Positions 26,201 to 36,513 of a stretch of DNA of 64,000 nucleotides are shown piece after piece. Source of the DNA: Leguminivora glycinivorella (taxonomy: Eukaryota; Arthropoda; Insecta; Lepidoptera; Tortricidae); the NCBI RefSeq assembly GCF_023078275.1, contig NC_062971.1:3038001-3102000 (forward strand), in the 5' to 3' direction. A program made the translations under genes and the position numbers. Every line of letters starts with the position of its first letter. The first letter of the stretch is position 1. The notes beneath the pieces are model-generated. The model made no database searches and was not told the origin of the DNA. It saw nothing but the letters and a program-made list of their open reading frames with translations.

Positions 26201-28649
26201 ATGGGTAACAACGTATAGGGGCTGCGGAGGTGGCACAGTGTTGATACTCTACTTCAGGTCAGTGACACGAGCACAGAGACAATATGGCGATGACTAGGTC
26301 TTGTCCAGTGGCATATCCTACCGACTGCGCCAATTAATAGGTATACGGCGATTTAAAGATATTCCATGGGAATAATTCACATATTTATATCGTATTTATT
26401 TATTAATATTTGGCTATACTATAGGTAACATGTTTAAACATACATTTGTTTCGCAGGTCCATTTCTTCGGGAAAAAGGGCACTAGCGACCTGAAGTTCGA
26501 CGGCTTCAAGCAGTTCATGGAGAACTTGCAGACTGAAGTGCTGGAGCTCGAGTTCCAAGAATTCGCTAAAGGTAATAAATATCTGCTATATTGTTTACAG
26601 TTATTATGAAGTCTCAACCAATCCTGACATATCCGAGGAAATACTGAGATACCTATTTGTATCACTTTCATTTTCAGGTCACGAAACAATATCCGAAGTG
26701 GACTTCGCAAAGATCCTCCTCCGCTACACATACCTCGATACAGACGAATACGACATGTACTTAGACCGTCTTCTAGACCGCATGAAACTCGAACGGGGCA
26801 TCACCTTCCCGGAGTTCAAGACTTTCTGCCAGTTCCTAAATAATTTAGATGACTTTACCATTGCTATGAGGATGTATACGCTGGCTGACCATCCTATCTC
26901 CAAAGGTGAGGTTATTTTGTAAATTGTAGGTACTTAGACCGTCTTCGACGAGGCATCACCTTCCCGGAAGACTTTCTGTCAGTTCCTCAACAATTTAGAT
27001 GATTTCACTATCGCTATGAGGATGAGGACCATCCTATCTTTGAAAGTGAGGTTGTATTTTAATATAATTTGTACTTAGACAGTCTTCTAGACCGCATGAA
27101 GCTCGAACGGGGCATCGCCTTCCCGGAGTTGAAGACTTTCTGCCAGTTCCTGAATAATTTAAATAATTTTACTATTGCTATGAGGGTGTATGCGCTGGCT
27201 GACCATCCTATTTCGAAAGATGAGGTTATGTGATTAGGACGTGGCTTCTGAACCACGTGAAGCATGTGCCATCTCATCATCTTCAAGAAGGTTAAGAACT
27301 GCGAACAATGTAAACGAACGACTCCACAACCTTTATTCAAAAGTGTATAAGTTCCATTTCATCCCGAATTTCAAACCCTTCCCTATTTTCACATCAATTT
27401 ACATGATTTACCGTTACTATCAGTGGAGAAGGAGGCTGGCGCAAGTGGACTAGGCTGGAAGGATTTGGAATTAGTCGCCCAGGGTCGTGAAAAGTGGAAA
27501 ATTCTTTCAAGATCCCTATGTGTCACTAGGGAGTGAGGGATAACAGGATCACATCATCATCATCACACACGTCTACTTTGGAGTGATGGACACATCTGGA
27601 TAAAATTATTAGAGTCACTCCTTGTCTTTAAGAATCCGCTTTAGTTATTTCTATTTCTTCCTATTGCAGATGAGTTCCACCGCGCCGTAAAAATCTGCAC
27701 GGGCATCTCCCAGTCGGAGCACCTCGTGACCACCGTGTTCGCTATCTTCGACGCGGATGGTGATGGCCTGCTCAGCTACAAGGAGTTCATCGCCATCATG
27801 AAGGACCGCCTGCACCGCGGGTTCAAGGTAGGATCATCCATCCGTATTACCTACGAGTTGAACCGAGTAGCAAAGATCTGCACGGGCATCTCCCAGTCGG
27901 AGCACCTCGCGGCCACCCCGTTCGCCATCTTCGATGTCGACGGCGATGGCCTGCTCAGCTACAACGAGTTCCAAGGAGGACCGCCTGCATCGAGGGTTTG
28001 AACCCTTACCTTGAGGTAACAGATAATCGTGTTAACAATTGACCGCGTGTCAAGTCTTGTCCATTTGATCTCTTCTCAAGCCATGCTCTGTAGGAATGCT
28101 AGAAGTAGTGATGTGCATGCAAGTTGCGGAAACTTTCCAAAAAATCTTAAATTAAATTTATGAAATGGAAAGTTTGCATCCATACAATTGTCCATACAAA
28201 GTATGGAAAGTTTCCAAAGTTTTCCTATGTGAAAATTTCAGAATTTTGGAAATTTGGCACATCAGTAGCTAAAAGTGTAAACCTCTTTCTGACAGCTAAA
28301 TTTAACTCATGTTCAACACTAAGGCTTCTTTGTCAAACTACATTATGGGGTTCTTCATAAAATATACAGGGTGAAATAAAAAAGGACCGTTCAAACTTTG
28401 TACCTATAGTGATTTTGAGGTCTTATTGAACTATTCAAATATTATAGTTCATATTTCACCGTGTATTCAGTGGATAAAAAAGAGCTTTTGAAAGCTACAC
28501 AAAATTTTTAATATCAGAAGTGATCTAGATTCGTAATAGGATTGTCAAATGAAAGTGTCTTATTATCTTTTTCCAGTCGTATGCCAAGAACGAGGGCTGG
28601 GAGGCGTTCAAGACCTGCGTCAAGCAAGAAATGAAGAGCTCCGTTTAGC
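14207..28649 (+). CDS. MICU3: Calcium uptake protein 3-like (MICU2/3 family), 5' part missing
   Basis: Mitochondrial intermembrane-space EF-hand regulator of the calcium uniporter (family knowledge). Exons by reading frame and GT/AG sites: 14207-14345, 15737-15847, 18822-18904, 21647-21712, 23117-23188 (acceptor uncertain), 26022-26165, 26457-26571, 26678-26905, 27670-27827, 28577/28578-28649 (stop TAG), giving 395 residues. Visible landmarks: RRFIKFASVEYNGQLYMTP; EF-hand loop DTDGNQRVDKNE; VHFFGKKG and FMENLQTEVLE; DFAKILLRYT; second EF-hand loop DADGDGLLSYKE followed by KDRLHRGF; the C-terminus TCVKQEMKSSV as in MICU2/3. VHFFGKKG and ILLRYT favour MICU3 over MICU2. The N-terminal targeting region is not found, and a conserved short exon (ISYTEY-type) is missing between 15847 and 18822. 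Exons 1, 8 and 9 listed here have decayed tandem copies downstream. Several introns carry transposons. Confidence 0.9.
14346..15400 (+). repeat. Tandem array of partial MICU3 exon copies (exon-derived minisatellite)
   Basis: After the real exon (14207-14345) its 3' part, its GTAAGT donor and about 20 bases of intron are repeated. Donors lie at 14346, 14499, 14658, 14817, 14970 and 15130, so the steps are 153, 159, 159, 153 and 160 bases. The copies up to 14970 are nearly identical and keep the same reading frame. The copy ending at 15129 is damaged (frame lost at GCGCTGAATAAG), and two more heavily decayed copies reach about 15265 and 15395. After exon 1 the frame is closed by TGA at 14360-14362. 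Later copies are open through their mini-introns to 15034, and the antisense strand is also open by chance. No polypyrimidine tract precedes the copies and the 21-27-base gaps are too short to splice, so they probably lie in the intron, each offering a spare donor. Confidence 0.9.
16040..18768 (+). mobile_element. 5'-truncated CR1/Jockey-superfamily LINE in a MICU3 intron
   Basis: Three frames make up one broken ORF2: 16058-16714 (end of the endonuclease, with ISEPTRITQTSSTCLDLIF and an SDH motif), 16717-17157 (start of the RT, ending in SNYRPF) and 17265-18443 (RT core, with SKAYDKV, IPQGSVLG and the catalytic FADD at 17610-17621). The two frameshifts lie near 16700 and 17125-17160. An A-run follows at about 18450-18467, and the 3' region ends in AATAAATAAATACAA with a (TACAA)n tail to about 18767. 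Most of the endonuclease and the 5' part are absent. The 5' junction is approximate. Confidence 0.8.
19027..19132. mobile_element. MITE of the GGCCACTTGCACCAAC family, TTA target duplication
   Basis: TTA at 19024-19026 and 19133-19135; ends GGCCCACTTGCACCAACC and CGTTGGTGCAAGTGGCC. Inside a MICU3 intron. Confidence 0.8.
19658..19788. mobile_element. MITE of the GGCCAGTTGCATCAAC family, TAA target duplication
   Basis: TAA at 19655-19657 and 19789-19791; ends GGGTCGGTTGCACCAAACC and GGTTGATGCAACTGGCCC. Close relative of 62820-62935 and of the ends of 1139-1669. Confidence 0.75.
19978..21350. mobile_element. 1.37-kb foldback element, 8-bp target duplication, in a MICU3 intron
   Basis: Two arms of about 650 bases are inverted copies centred near 20664. 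The ends are GTGTGCATCAGAATGACTGA and its inverse, flanked by ATATATTC at 19970-19977 and 21351-21358. Each arm holds two copies of a 32-base palindrome of the form GGGCAGTC...TGACGTCA...GACTGCCC (20118-20149, 20301-20332, 20982-21013, 21179-21210), plus many TAGCAAATAGGTAGTAAAT-like repeats. The mirrored 91-codon frames in the two arms are by-products of the symmetry; no transposase is present. Confidence 0.85.
21713..23116. other. MICU3 intron, nothing else recognised
   Basis: AT-rich intron between the exons at 21647-21712 and 23117-23188. No repeat with clear ends was noticed. Confidence 0.5.
23415..23440. repeat. Short repeat shared with 60142-60165
   Basis: TGTTGCTGGCAGTGAATGTG followed by TTAA recurs at 60142-60165, where it forms one arm of a hairpin. 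Confidence 0.35.
23935..24115. repeat. 180-bp interspersed repeat, copy 1
   Basis: Shares AACACTTTCGCA, AAGAACCCGCCTGGT, GCACTCGTGAACTTTGCTCA and GGCGGGTTCTCGCCATACAA with 40482-40640 in the same orientation. It includes a hairpin of AACCCGCCT and GGCGGGTT. It lies in a MICU3 intron, and the other copy lies in a PPME1 intron. Confidence 0.6.
24605..24727. mobile_element. MITE-like hairpin
   Basis: TGCAACTGGTGGTTAA, GAGGTCAAAAAAGGTGAGTG and AACAATTTGAGGCGAAGCCG are inverted on the right as CGGCTTCGCC-type pairing, GCCACGAGCATTTTTTGACTC and TTAAACACCGTTGCA. No coding capacity. Confidence 0.5.
24730..26021. other. MICU3 intron; one small hairpin
   Basis: AT-rich intron. The only structure noticed is the inverted pair GTTACAAGCGGTAA / TTACCGCTTGCAAC at about 25626-25660. 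Confidence 0.45.
26906..27240 (+). repeat. Two decayed tandem copies of the MICU3 exon 26678-26905
   Basis: The intron after the exon holds two imperfect copies of the exon's 3' part, starting at the TACTTAGACCGTCTT segment (about 26926 and 27069) and each running into a GTGAGGTT or ATGAGGTT donor-like end. The first copy has lost blocks (for example after GACCGTCTTCGA). The second keeps most of it, with changed residues. The unit is the exon 3' part plus about 20 bases of intron, as in the array at 14346. Neither copy has its own acceptor. Confidence 0.85.
27420..27570 (+). mobile_element. Possible LINE C-terminal remnant
   Basis: Translation around 27420-27530 gives WRRRLAQVD, then a stop, then a GREKWK-like segment and an (ATC)n run at 27551-27565. 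This pattern resembles the end of RTE-type LINE ORFs. Weak. Confidence 0.25.
27828..28000 (+). repeat. Decayed copy of the MICU3 exon 27670-27827
   Basis: After about 24 bases of intron the exon starts again (GAGTTGAACCGAGTAGCAAA, then ATCTGCACGGGCATCTCCCA). It includes a second EF-hand-like loop DVDGDGLLSYNE. The copy loses the frame after GAGTTCCAAGGAGGACC. Confidence 0.85.
28104..28269. mobile_element. MITE with AGTAGTGATGTGC ends
   Basis: GTAGTGATGTGC at the left pairs with GCACATCAGTAGC at the right. The interior has inverted GGAAACTTTCC / GGAAAGTTTCC segments. Confidence 0.5.
28367..28466. mobile_element. Short copy of the TACAGGGTGAAATAAAAAGG foldback family
   Basis: TACAGGGTGAAAT at the left and ATTTCACCGTGTA at the right. 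Shares GGACCGTTCAAACTTTG with the element at 36264-36513 and the truncated copy at 55348-55545. Confidence 0.55.
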
Positions 28650-28972
28650 CGTATTACAACAATATAGCTCAATTATTGCCATACCTATGCCTTTAAATCT
28701 CCTACAATTTGGTCAACTAATAGATCTCAACTAATTAAAATTTCTTAATAACTGTAGAACGGCTTTCCTTGTAATTTTTTAATATAAAAAAAAATTGAAA
28801 TTTGAATCTTTGAAAAATAAGATCATCGCAAAAAAACTAATTATGAAACTAGTTATTGGACCCGTGTATTTCTAACTTGTTTTTTAGGGATCTACAAAAA
28901 TTCATCCTTTTACTCGTTACATGATTTTGATTAATTATTACTTATTAGAAAAATGTTATAAAAGAATTGAAT

Positions 28973-28978
28973 AATAAA
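28973..28978 (+). terminator. Candidate MICU3 polyadenylation signal AATAAA
   Basis: AATAAA about 325 bases after the MICU3 stop codon, in an AT-rich 3' region. Confidence 0.4.
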
Positions 28979-29037
28979 GGCATTTATTTTCCTGTAAAAT
29001 ACTTCTTGTAAATACAAAATATTTTAAACTCTTTTTT

Positions 29038-29268
29038 CAGTACAGATGGCCGTTTTTTTACGCACTAGTTCGAGAAGTGGTTCATTATATGCCAGGTCGA
29101 AACTTCGGAGGCTCATCTGTACTGAAAAACGTCGTACGATACACGTGCGAAAAGGAAATTCGTAACTCGTGTCGATTTAAAACACTCCCTTCGGTCGTGT
29201 TTTAATCTATCGCCACTCGTTTCGAACTTCCTTTTTTACGCACTTGTATCGTAATGTACTATTATCAA
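29038..29268. repeat. Interspersed repeat with CAGTACAGATGG ends, copy 1
   Basis: Shares CAGTACAGATGG, ACGATACACGTGCGAAAAGG, TTTTTTACGCACTTGTATCG and GTAATGTACTATT with 38985-39150 in inverted orientation. A third, diverged piece lies at 41380-41500. Confidence 0.6.
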
Positions 29269-29717
29269 GGGGTCACGTAATTATACTTTTTGTAATCATT
29301 TAACAAATAAGTGGTTGTCATTAACAGTGAGATTTGTTTAAACGATAATTTATTCATTGTTTTAAATAATTTATACTCGTTTATAACTGTGACTTAACAA
29401 TGGAGTATGACTCCGGTAGCAATGGCAATTTAATCAAATTTCATTACGATGTAACGTCGCCATCAGGTATAAAGGAACGGCGAAGCTGCTCAAAAATATT
29501 TGAACATATTCTCCTGTGTCTCGATAATAAACGTGTGTTCAGAAGTTTATGAGCGCCTCGGCCGCTTCGATATATCTGATGGGGACCGTCCTCGACAAAA
29601 TATATATTGTTATTATAAATGCCTATCGTTTACCCGGTGCAGATTAAATTGCCATTTGTAGAATACACTTACTTTACTTTTGACTTTAAACCTAAATAAT
29701 TTATTTTCTTTCCCTAA

Positions 29718-29850
29718 GTGCGTTTTCACATTATCCGATCCGATATCGGATGTAGGACTGATATCCCATACACTGAAGCCGCCATCATTGATTTTTGCCT
29801 TTGAAGTCCTTCCGACATCCGATATCGGATCGGATAATATGAAAACGCGC
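29718..29850. mobile_element. 133-bp MITE, TAA target duplication
   Basis: TAA at 29715-29717 and 29851-29853. Arms share CGTTTTCA, TTATCCGATCCGATATCGGA and TGT and are inverted at the two ends. The same family is at 43562-43697. Confidence 0.8.
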
Positions 29851-30875
29851 TAATACATATAAAGGCCCATTTAAATAAGCTATAAAACGTGGGAGAAACT
29901 CGCATCATCCCAGTGGGCCTTAATTATTTATACGAAAATACGCAATACGCTTGACTAACGCACAAATACTGTATATATGTAAAGCTACGAAAAGCTTGAA
30001 GCTAATAGAAAATCTTAATCACACAAATTAACTAAAGACACACGGGTCACGGGTCGATTCGCAAGATTTGGCACATTGTGGAATTTTTGCATTTCACTTT
30101 CCGAACAAACTATTAAAATATGCATGTGTGTGAAAGTTTAACCAATACAATGGAAGATTTTGATAGTTAAGACTGTATATCGATTAAAGACATATATATG
30201 TAACTCGGTATAGACAGATAAATTCTAAGAAAAAAACGTACCTCAAAACCACAATGAAAAAGGTACGGTACTGGCCAAGATGGCGTTACACCTTTGGGGA
30301 ACGTTCGGCTAGATGGCGCTAATAAAAATATTTGACATTTTAACACATATCAAGGAATATGGGCCAAATTGTCAAAACTGAGGTTTAAAAGTTTTAAGCC
30401 TGTGTCGAGAGATGGCAGTTTATGCAATGTCGCTACACATTTTACTTTGACAGTGACTCTCTATAATAGGTACTCGATCCTCTTTGATATCGATACAGGT
30501 GTCACTCAAACAATCAAAGTTTGGTTCATTCCATTCATGCCAGCTCTCATGAATCGACCTCAAAACAAGCTTTTCGTCATTTTATATTCTACAGAATATA
30601 CAATAGGTGTACACACCTACCTATTTATACACTTCCGTGTTTGTCATTAACTAATTATTACTTGATGCCTATTTGATATCATTACATTATGAGTGTGACT
30701 TTACTTCCTAAAATTGACAACATACAACAGCATGTTGACTTCATATATTAGGTGATACATTAAATGTAAATTCTAAATAAAAATGTATCTACCTCTATAC
30801 ATTTTCAAAAGCAGTGTTTTGTAATAATATATAAGTAGTGAAGTAAAGGTACTGATAATGAGGTTTTGCTATTAC

Positions 30876-31107
30876 TGTAGTCGAGTTCATAAAATATGTG
30901 TACATTTCTTCACCTTAACTCGTTGCAGTAAGGTGAAAAAATGTATATATATATACTCTGTCAAACAAGTCTGTCAGTAAATAAGAACAAAGAAAACCAT
31001 AGGTATCCTTTTCGATAGCACCCTAAAGAAAAGGATGCATATAGTTTTCTTTGTTCTTATTTACTGACAGACTTGTTTGACAAAGTATATTTATGAACTC
31101 GACTGTA
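30876..31107. mobile_element. Foldback MITE with long arms
   Basis: GTCGAGTTCATAAA at the left and TTTATGAACTCGAC at the right. The inner arms TGTCAAACAAGTCTGTCAGT and AATAAGAACAAAGAAAAC are inverted on the right. The loop is near 31005-31035. Confidence 0.65.
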
Positions 31108-31361
31108 ACTAGGCAGTATTTTTCGCCTCATTTAGTATTAAGTTTCAGTCTCAAAATGTACGCTTTTTTTAAGAATTTAGTCAAAATTGTTACTCTTGCC
31201 TTGGCCATTATTTAAATTATATGTATAATTTTTTTTTTAAATTGTGGCCTATATTTTAGCGAATAAACAGTTGTTCTAGTCAGTCGAATAATTGTACAAA
31301 GTAAAATATATTTCATTATTGTTAATTTAATATGTTTAGGAATTTAAATATGACAATTTCA

Positions 31362-31480
31362 GTAAAAGGTATAATTTTGTCGCTTAACATAAGAACGAAA
31401 TTGGCTTGAATCTTCATACGATTTGCTTGTTACATCATCCTTATTCTTAAGCGACAATAAGGTACCTTTTGGTTAAAAAC
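31362..31480. repeat. Inverted-repeat element
   Basis: AAAAGGTATAATTTTGTCGC at the left and GCGACAATAAGGTACCTTTT at the right, with TTAACATAAGAA / TTCTTAAG next to them. Confidence 0.45.
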
Positions 31481-32574
31481 GGCAGAAATGCCTAGCATAA
31501 TTTAAATAATTATTTTGCTTTGTTTTGTATTTTTAAACGCAACGACGCCTGATGTAGTCGTAAGCTATTGTGAAATCTGAAATCTATGAACTTTTTCTAT
31601 ATTCGGATCAATCGAGAATTTTAATCATGCGTATAGAAATAGGTGCTTTTTATAAATATGTGTCGGTCTTAGTAAATGGAATCTTAGTGCGTCTTGCACA
31701 TAGGACATCATGAATAAGTTCCCAGGACATACCTATACGGTTACCGCACTAAAGTTCCAGTTTCCGAGACCACAGAAATAAGTAAAAGAAACGTACTACA
31801 ACAATCTTAAGAAACAGCAGCGAAGTTATGTTTTCGAAGTTTTGATCTTTTATTGCTAAACATTGTCGGACTACCCTTTGCTATCTATATACACCGTGTT
31901 TCACTTAACACTAAAAACCTGAAAACTGTTTGTTCAGAATCGAGAGTAGAATCGATTGAGCTATATCTTGATGGGGGTAATATTGTTTGTTTTAATTTGT
32001 ATTATTAGTTATTGTTTACGTGCCCATTCTACAAATTCGTAATTCAACATTGTGCATATCATATTGTTAGAGGTTGTATACCTTTTTCAGTATTTAAGGG
32101 TATTAATACTGGCTGGTTACTTGGACGATTATTTTTTCCGCTACGAGATAGACGTTGTGCGTCAGTTTAATTTTAAAGTTTATCATAAGTCATAACAAAT
32201 GGAACTCGTACCTAATTACAACCTTGTCATTTTGAATGTTAGGTTTAAATTTGCTTACTGGGTCACTTGTCCAATTTGAAGTTTACTGTGACACAGGTTA
32301 AAGTGCTTTACAGTGACATAGCTGTCTATTGGTAAACCTTATGTCGTTGCAGTAACATACACAATTAAACAGTTTGAAGGTTTATGATGGTAGCTAGCAA
32401 TTATTTTATTGAGTGTAGAGTTAAAAGCCGAGTAGAGCTCCACAGAAAATTAAAAATTCAATTTAAAAAAAGAATAATCATCAGATTAAAAAATGAACAT
32501 TGTAGATACGTTTAAAAAAATAAAAATCAGTTGGGGTGTCTGAGGTTTTGAGTGATACCGGAAACACGGTGTAT

Positions 32575-33174
32575 ATGCTCTCCAGCAACCCTAACTTTGC
32601 GTTTTGGGTTTTTTTATTATACGAGGATTTAGTGCACAATAGGTGCTGAATTTGTACTTCCTTGAAATAATTTGTACTCCTTTAGTTTAGGAGTAAAAGC
32701 CAAATGAAGTTGGGGTTGCTGGAGAGGATCCTCCCAGCAACCCCTACTCAATTTCCACATAGGCTCCAACTTTTCCAATAAATAAAAACCTAGACTATTC
32801 AGTGCACATGGTTTTATTTTAAGTAAACTCGGTCTAACTTCATACATCGCAGTCGTCAAAAAACTTGTAAAAATAGCAGACGCCGGACATTGTTTTAAAT
32901 TGGTTGTACCGCGGTACCAATGGCCGAAGTAATAATAATAGATATATGACAATAATGCTCAAGAAACATACTAAATCGTAAACTTTATACCTATAATTTT
33001 TGCAAAGAAAAACTGCCTCATCCAGCAACCCCAACTTCATTTGGCTTTTACTCCTAAACTAAAGGAGTACAAATTATTTCAAGGATTAGGAAGTACAAAT
33101 TCAGCACCTATTGTGCACTAAATCCTCGTATAATAAAAAAAACCCAAAACGCAGTGGGGTTGCTGGAGAGCATC
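32575..33174. mobile_element. Composite foldback element with two ATGCTCTCCAGCAACC units
   Basis: The left unit 32575-32729 and right unit 33022-33174 are inverted copies (ATTTGTACTCCTTTAGTTTA, GCCAAATGAAGTTGGGGTTG). Each unit has CTCCAGCAACCC-type sequence at both of its ends. The middle (32730-33021) is unrelated and holds only weak frames. Confidence 0.7.
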
Positions 33175-33179
33175 ACAGT

Positions 33180-34390
33180 ACAGTGAGCTGCGAAATTGCG
33201 TCTGTATCGTCCCCTAGTTTTCTTACGGTAAATGTCAACTAGTTTTTTTTACATTTTGACAAATAATAGGTACTTATTTCTTCGATGCTGTGTCTTGTTT
33301 GCATAATTTGTACTTCATCATTGTATTTCAACTCATTAAATGTTTAAATAAATAATTGAAAATGTACGATTTTTTTATTTCGGGTAAAATAATACATGCT
33401 TTATTATTTACAACTTCTTTTATTGTATCAGTATTTTTCACAGGTATTTATATTACATCAATGAAATATAAATTAAACGGAAGAATAGGTATGGAAGAAA
33501 TATGCTACACCGATCCCTAGCGAATAGAGAAAATACTAGCGAATGATGATGATAAACTGTAAAATAATATGAGCATATCAATTCCTTACACATATTAAAT
33601 TTCCTGGTTACTTACATAAAATCTTTAATAATAACTTAGGGTTTCCCCAAACTTATCGACGCGGAATCTGCTCTAGCCGACCAAAAATTGCTCGTTAAAA
33701 GTAAAATCCACAAACCTACGGACCAAATTGACAAAAAGTAAGTGTAAATAAATGTTGCCACAGTTTGGCCAGTGTCGTTCTCATCGGTATTCAAATTATT
33801 ATGATATCGTAGATACCCAGACGGGACAATCAAATTGGCAATTTGGTCGGCTAATCAATATACCAACTTTTTCAGTGATTTCGACAGATCAAAAGGTCTG
33901 TAGACCCCTAATTTGAGATATTTTTTTTATTTCAAACCAGCAATACTATTATATGAAAATTATATAGATATTTATGATATACTTGCCATAGCGTGACGGA
34001 TACTTTATCCACATAGATATGTGATAAAATTGAAAGCGTAATACACCGGCTGGGAATGAATAATATTTTATAATAAAAACTAGTAAAGTTATCGTCGGAC
34101 AGGGTATTTTATTTTTTACCTACAGGCTCGGAAACCTTTTTATGCTTTAAAACTAGTGGGTAAAGACGCATGTTATCCATCTACCACTACCTCGAAAATC
34201 GAAATAACCAAAATTTGTACCTCTTATTTGAAATTAACATACTTATTCTTGATTTAAACTTGTCTGTTATATGTACTTTACAACTTGTAGATATATTGTT
34301 ATCGACATATACCCTTCACTATTTTTATTTTGCTGTTCTTGATAACACTTTACCTGTCAGTCATTTGTCAATTTAGTCCGTAGGATTGTG
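33180..34390. other. No gene seen
   Basis: AT-rich intergenic sequence downstream of both MICU3 and PPME1. Short unrecognised frames only. Confidence 0.5.
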
Positions 34391-34399
34391 GATTTTACT

Positions 34400-35463
34400 G
34401 TGTGCGTGTGGATTGAGTGAGCACCTTCCGAAAATAAAAAAAAATATGCTGATCATTTAGTAAAAGTTCTAAAACAATTGTAAAACGAATCTCTGAATTT
34501 GTAAAAAGATACAGTCATTAACATGTGCTCACTCAGTTCTCACAAACTACCAACGAAAACAGTGAATGTATTCATTTAACATATAATATTTATATACTAA
34601 CATTTAGTAAAAAATATGCCAACTTACCTCTATAAATTTTAGATCACCTAGTGACGTATTTAATTTTTTACAAATAGTTTCTTATGCTCACTCAATCCTC
34701 ACACTTTTGAAAAGCCGAATTTTGATGAAAAACATAAGATTTAGACCGCTATTATATGTGTATAGTTTAGTAAAAGTGAAATGGGAATTTGTAAAATACA
34801 AAACGAACCACTAACGTGTCAGGTTTTTTTTATAATAAATTTTTGTAAGTGCTCACTCAGTCCACACGTTTTGAGAAAGTTAAAAATGTAAATATCTTAA
34901 GATTTGTAGCACCACAGACACTCGAAAGTACTTCAACATTTAGTAAAAATATTTACATTTTTAACTTTCTCAAAACGTGTGGACTGAGTGAGCACTTACA
35001 AACATTTATTATAAAAAAACCTGACACGTTAGTTCGCACGTGGTTCGTTTTGAATTTTACAAATTCCCATTTCACTTTTACTAAACTATACACATATAAT
35101 AGCGGTCTAAATCTTATGTTTTTCATCAAAATTCGGCTTTTCAAAAGTGTGAGGATTGAGTGAGCATAAGAAACTATTTGTAAAAAATTATATACGTCAC
35201 TAGGTGATCTAAAATTTATAGAGGTAAGTTGGCATATTTTTTACTAAATGTTAGTATATAAATATTGTATGTTAAATGAATACATTCACTGTTTTCGTTG
35301 GTAGTTTGTGAGAACTGAGTGAGCACATGTTAATGACTGTATCTTTTGATTTATCTTTTTACAAGTTCAGAGATTCGTTTTACAATTGTTTTAGAACTTT
35401 TACTAAATGATCAGCATATTTTTTTTTATTTTCGGAAGGTGCTCACTCAATCCACACGCACAC
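34400..35463. mobile_element. 1.06-kb palindromic foldback element, 9-bp target duplication
   Basis: Nearly the whole element is two inverted arms of about 500 bases around a centre near 34930. The ends are GTGTGCGTGTGGATTGAGTG and its inverse. The exact 9-bp duplication GATTTTACT lies at 34391-34399 and 35464-35472. The motif TGAGTGAGCA or its complement occurs eight times (34414, 34525, 34685, 34850, 34985, 35158, 35316, 35440), 111-173 bases apart. No transposase. The 9-bp duplication would fit Mutator-like elements (inference). Confidence 0.85.
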
Positions 35464-36001
35464 GATTTTACTTTAGTATGATGATGATGACGATTACGCG
35501 ACGTCGTCGCTGAACGCAGCCGTACGCATGTTCATCCTAACTCTTATTCTTGATCTTCTAATGTATTTCAGAAATACTTTAGTTTAGAAATCTAAATAAA
35601 TACTATGAATTTCTTTCGGACGCTACGTCGTGGACCAATAAATTAAAATAAATAAATACTTTAAGTACTTTGTTGAAATAAGATGAATGATATGCGTAAA
35701 CTTTCAATAATTTACAGAATAAAATTTTTATTTCATGCTATTTTAGTTTTGTGATTGGGTTTTATTCTTTTGCATCAAAGTGAATTGGACCCACTAATAT
35801 ACCATTTTTTATTCAGACCGAATTGAATTAAAATTTTTGATATTTACCTAATGACAGGTTTATATTACTATTTTTTTTTAATTTAGATAATATAATTAAA
35901 ATAGCTACAACAGAGTGAGCTAAAGACCCGGAGCGAAACCTGAACTCGCGGCGACGGTAACCCTTTTTATATTTTTTAGATTTTTTTTTGTCTAGGTATT
36001 A

Positions 36002-36139
36002 GGGTCCCCCCTACATCTATCGTCTCGCGAGCGTAGCGTCGGGCCAACTGTATGAAAGAAGCCGTCGCAGCGTCAGGCATTGCCATACAGTTGACCCGAC
36101 GCTACGCTCGCGAGACGCTAGATGTGGGGGGGGGGACCC
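36002..36139. mobile_element. GC-rich hairpin MITE, TTA target duplication
   Basis: TTA at 35999-36001 and 36140-36142. Arms of about 50 bases (CGTCTCGCGAGCGTAGCGTC, AACTGTATG) are nearly perfect inverted copies around a 30-base loop. The right end has a G-run of about ten where the left has six C. Confidence 0.8.
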
Positions 36140-36263
36140 TTATCTTATAAATGCGGACAAAGTGCCGAAAATATGTATCCACAACCTAAACGGATACGCA
36201 ATAAAGTCGTGTTTATATTGTGTGTCTCGTGTAGTGTGTTTTTGGCATTTTGTCCGTATCTAT

Positions 36264-36513
36264 CGGGTGAAATAAAAAGGACCGTTCAAACTTTGCACAG
36301 TGACTTTTGAGGTCATAATGAACAACTTTTATTATGGGACCAAAGCTGAAATCGCAAAAAAATTACCATACATTCCGACTGTCATGGTGCCGCTTATTTC
36401 TATGGAACTGCCATTTTTTTCGAGATTTCCGCATTGGTCCCATAATAAAAGTTGTTCATAATGACCTCAAAAGTCACTGTGCAAAGTTTGAACGGTCCTT
36501 TTTATTTCACCCT
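36264..36513. mobile_element. Foldback MITE, full copy of the GGGTGAAATAAAAAGGACC family
   Basis: Arms of about 85 bases, including GGACCGTTCAAACTTTGC, ACAGTGACTTTTGAGGTCAT and CTTTTATTATGGGACCAA, are inverted around 36390. Other copies: 28367-28466 and 55348-55545. Confidence 0.75.
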
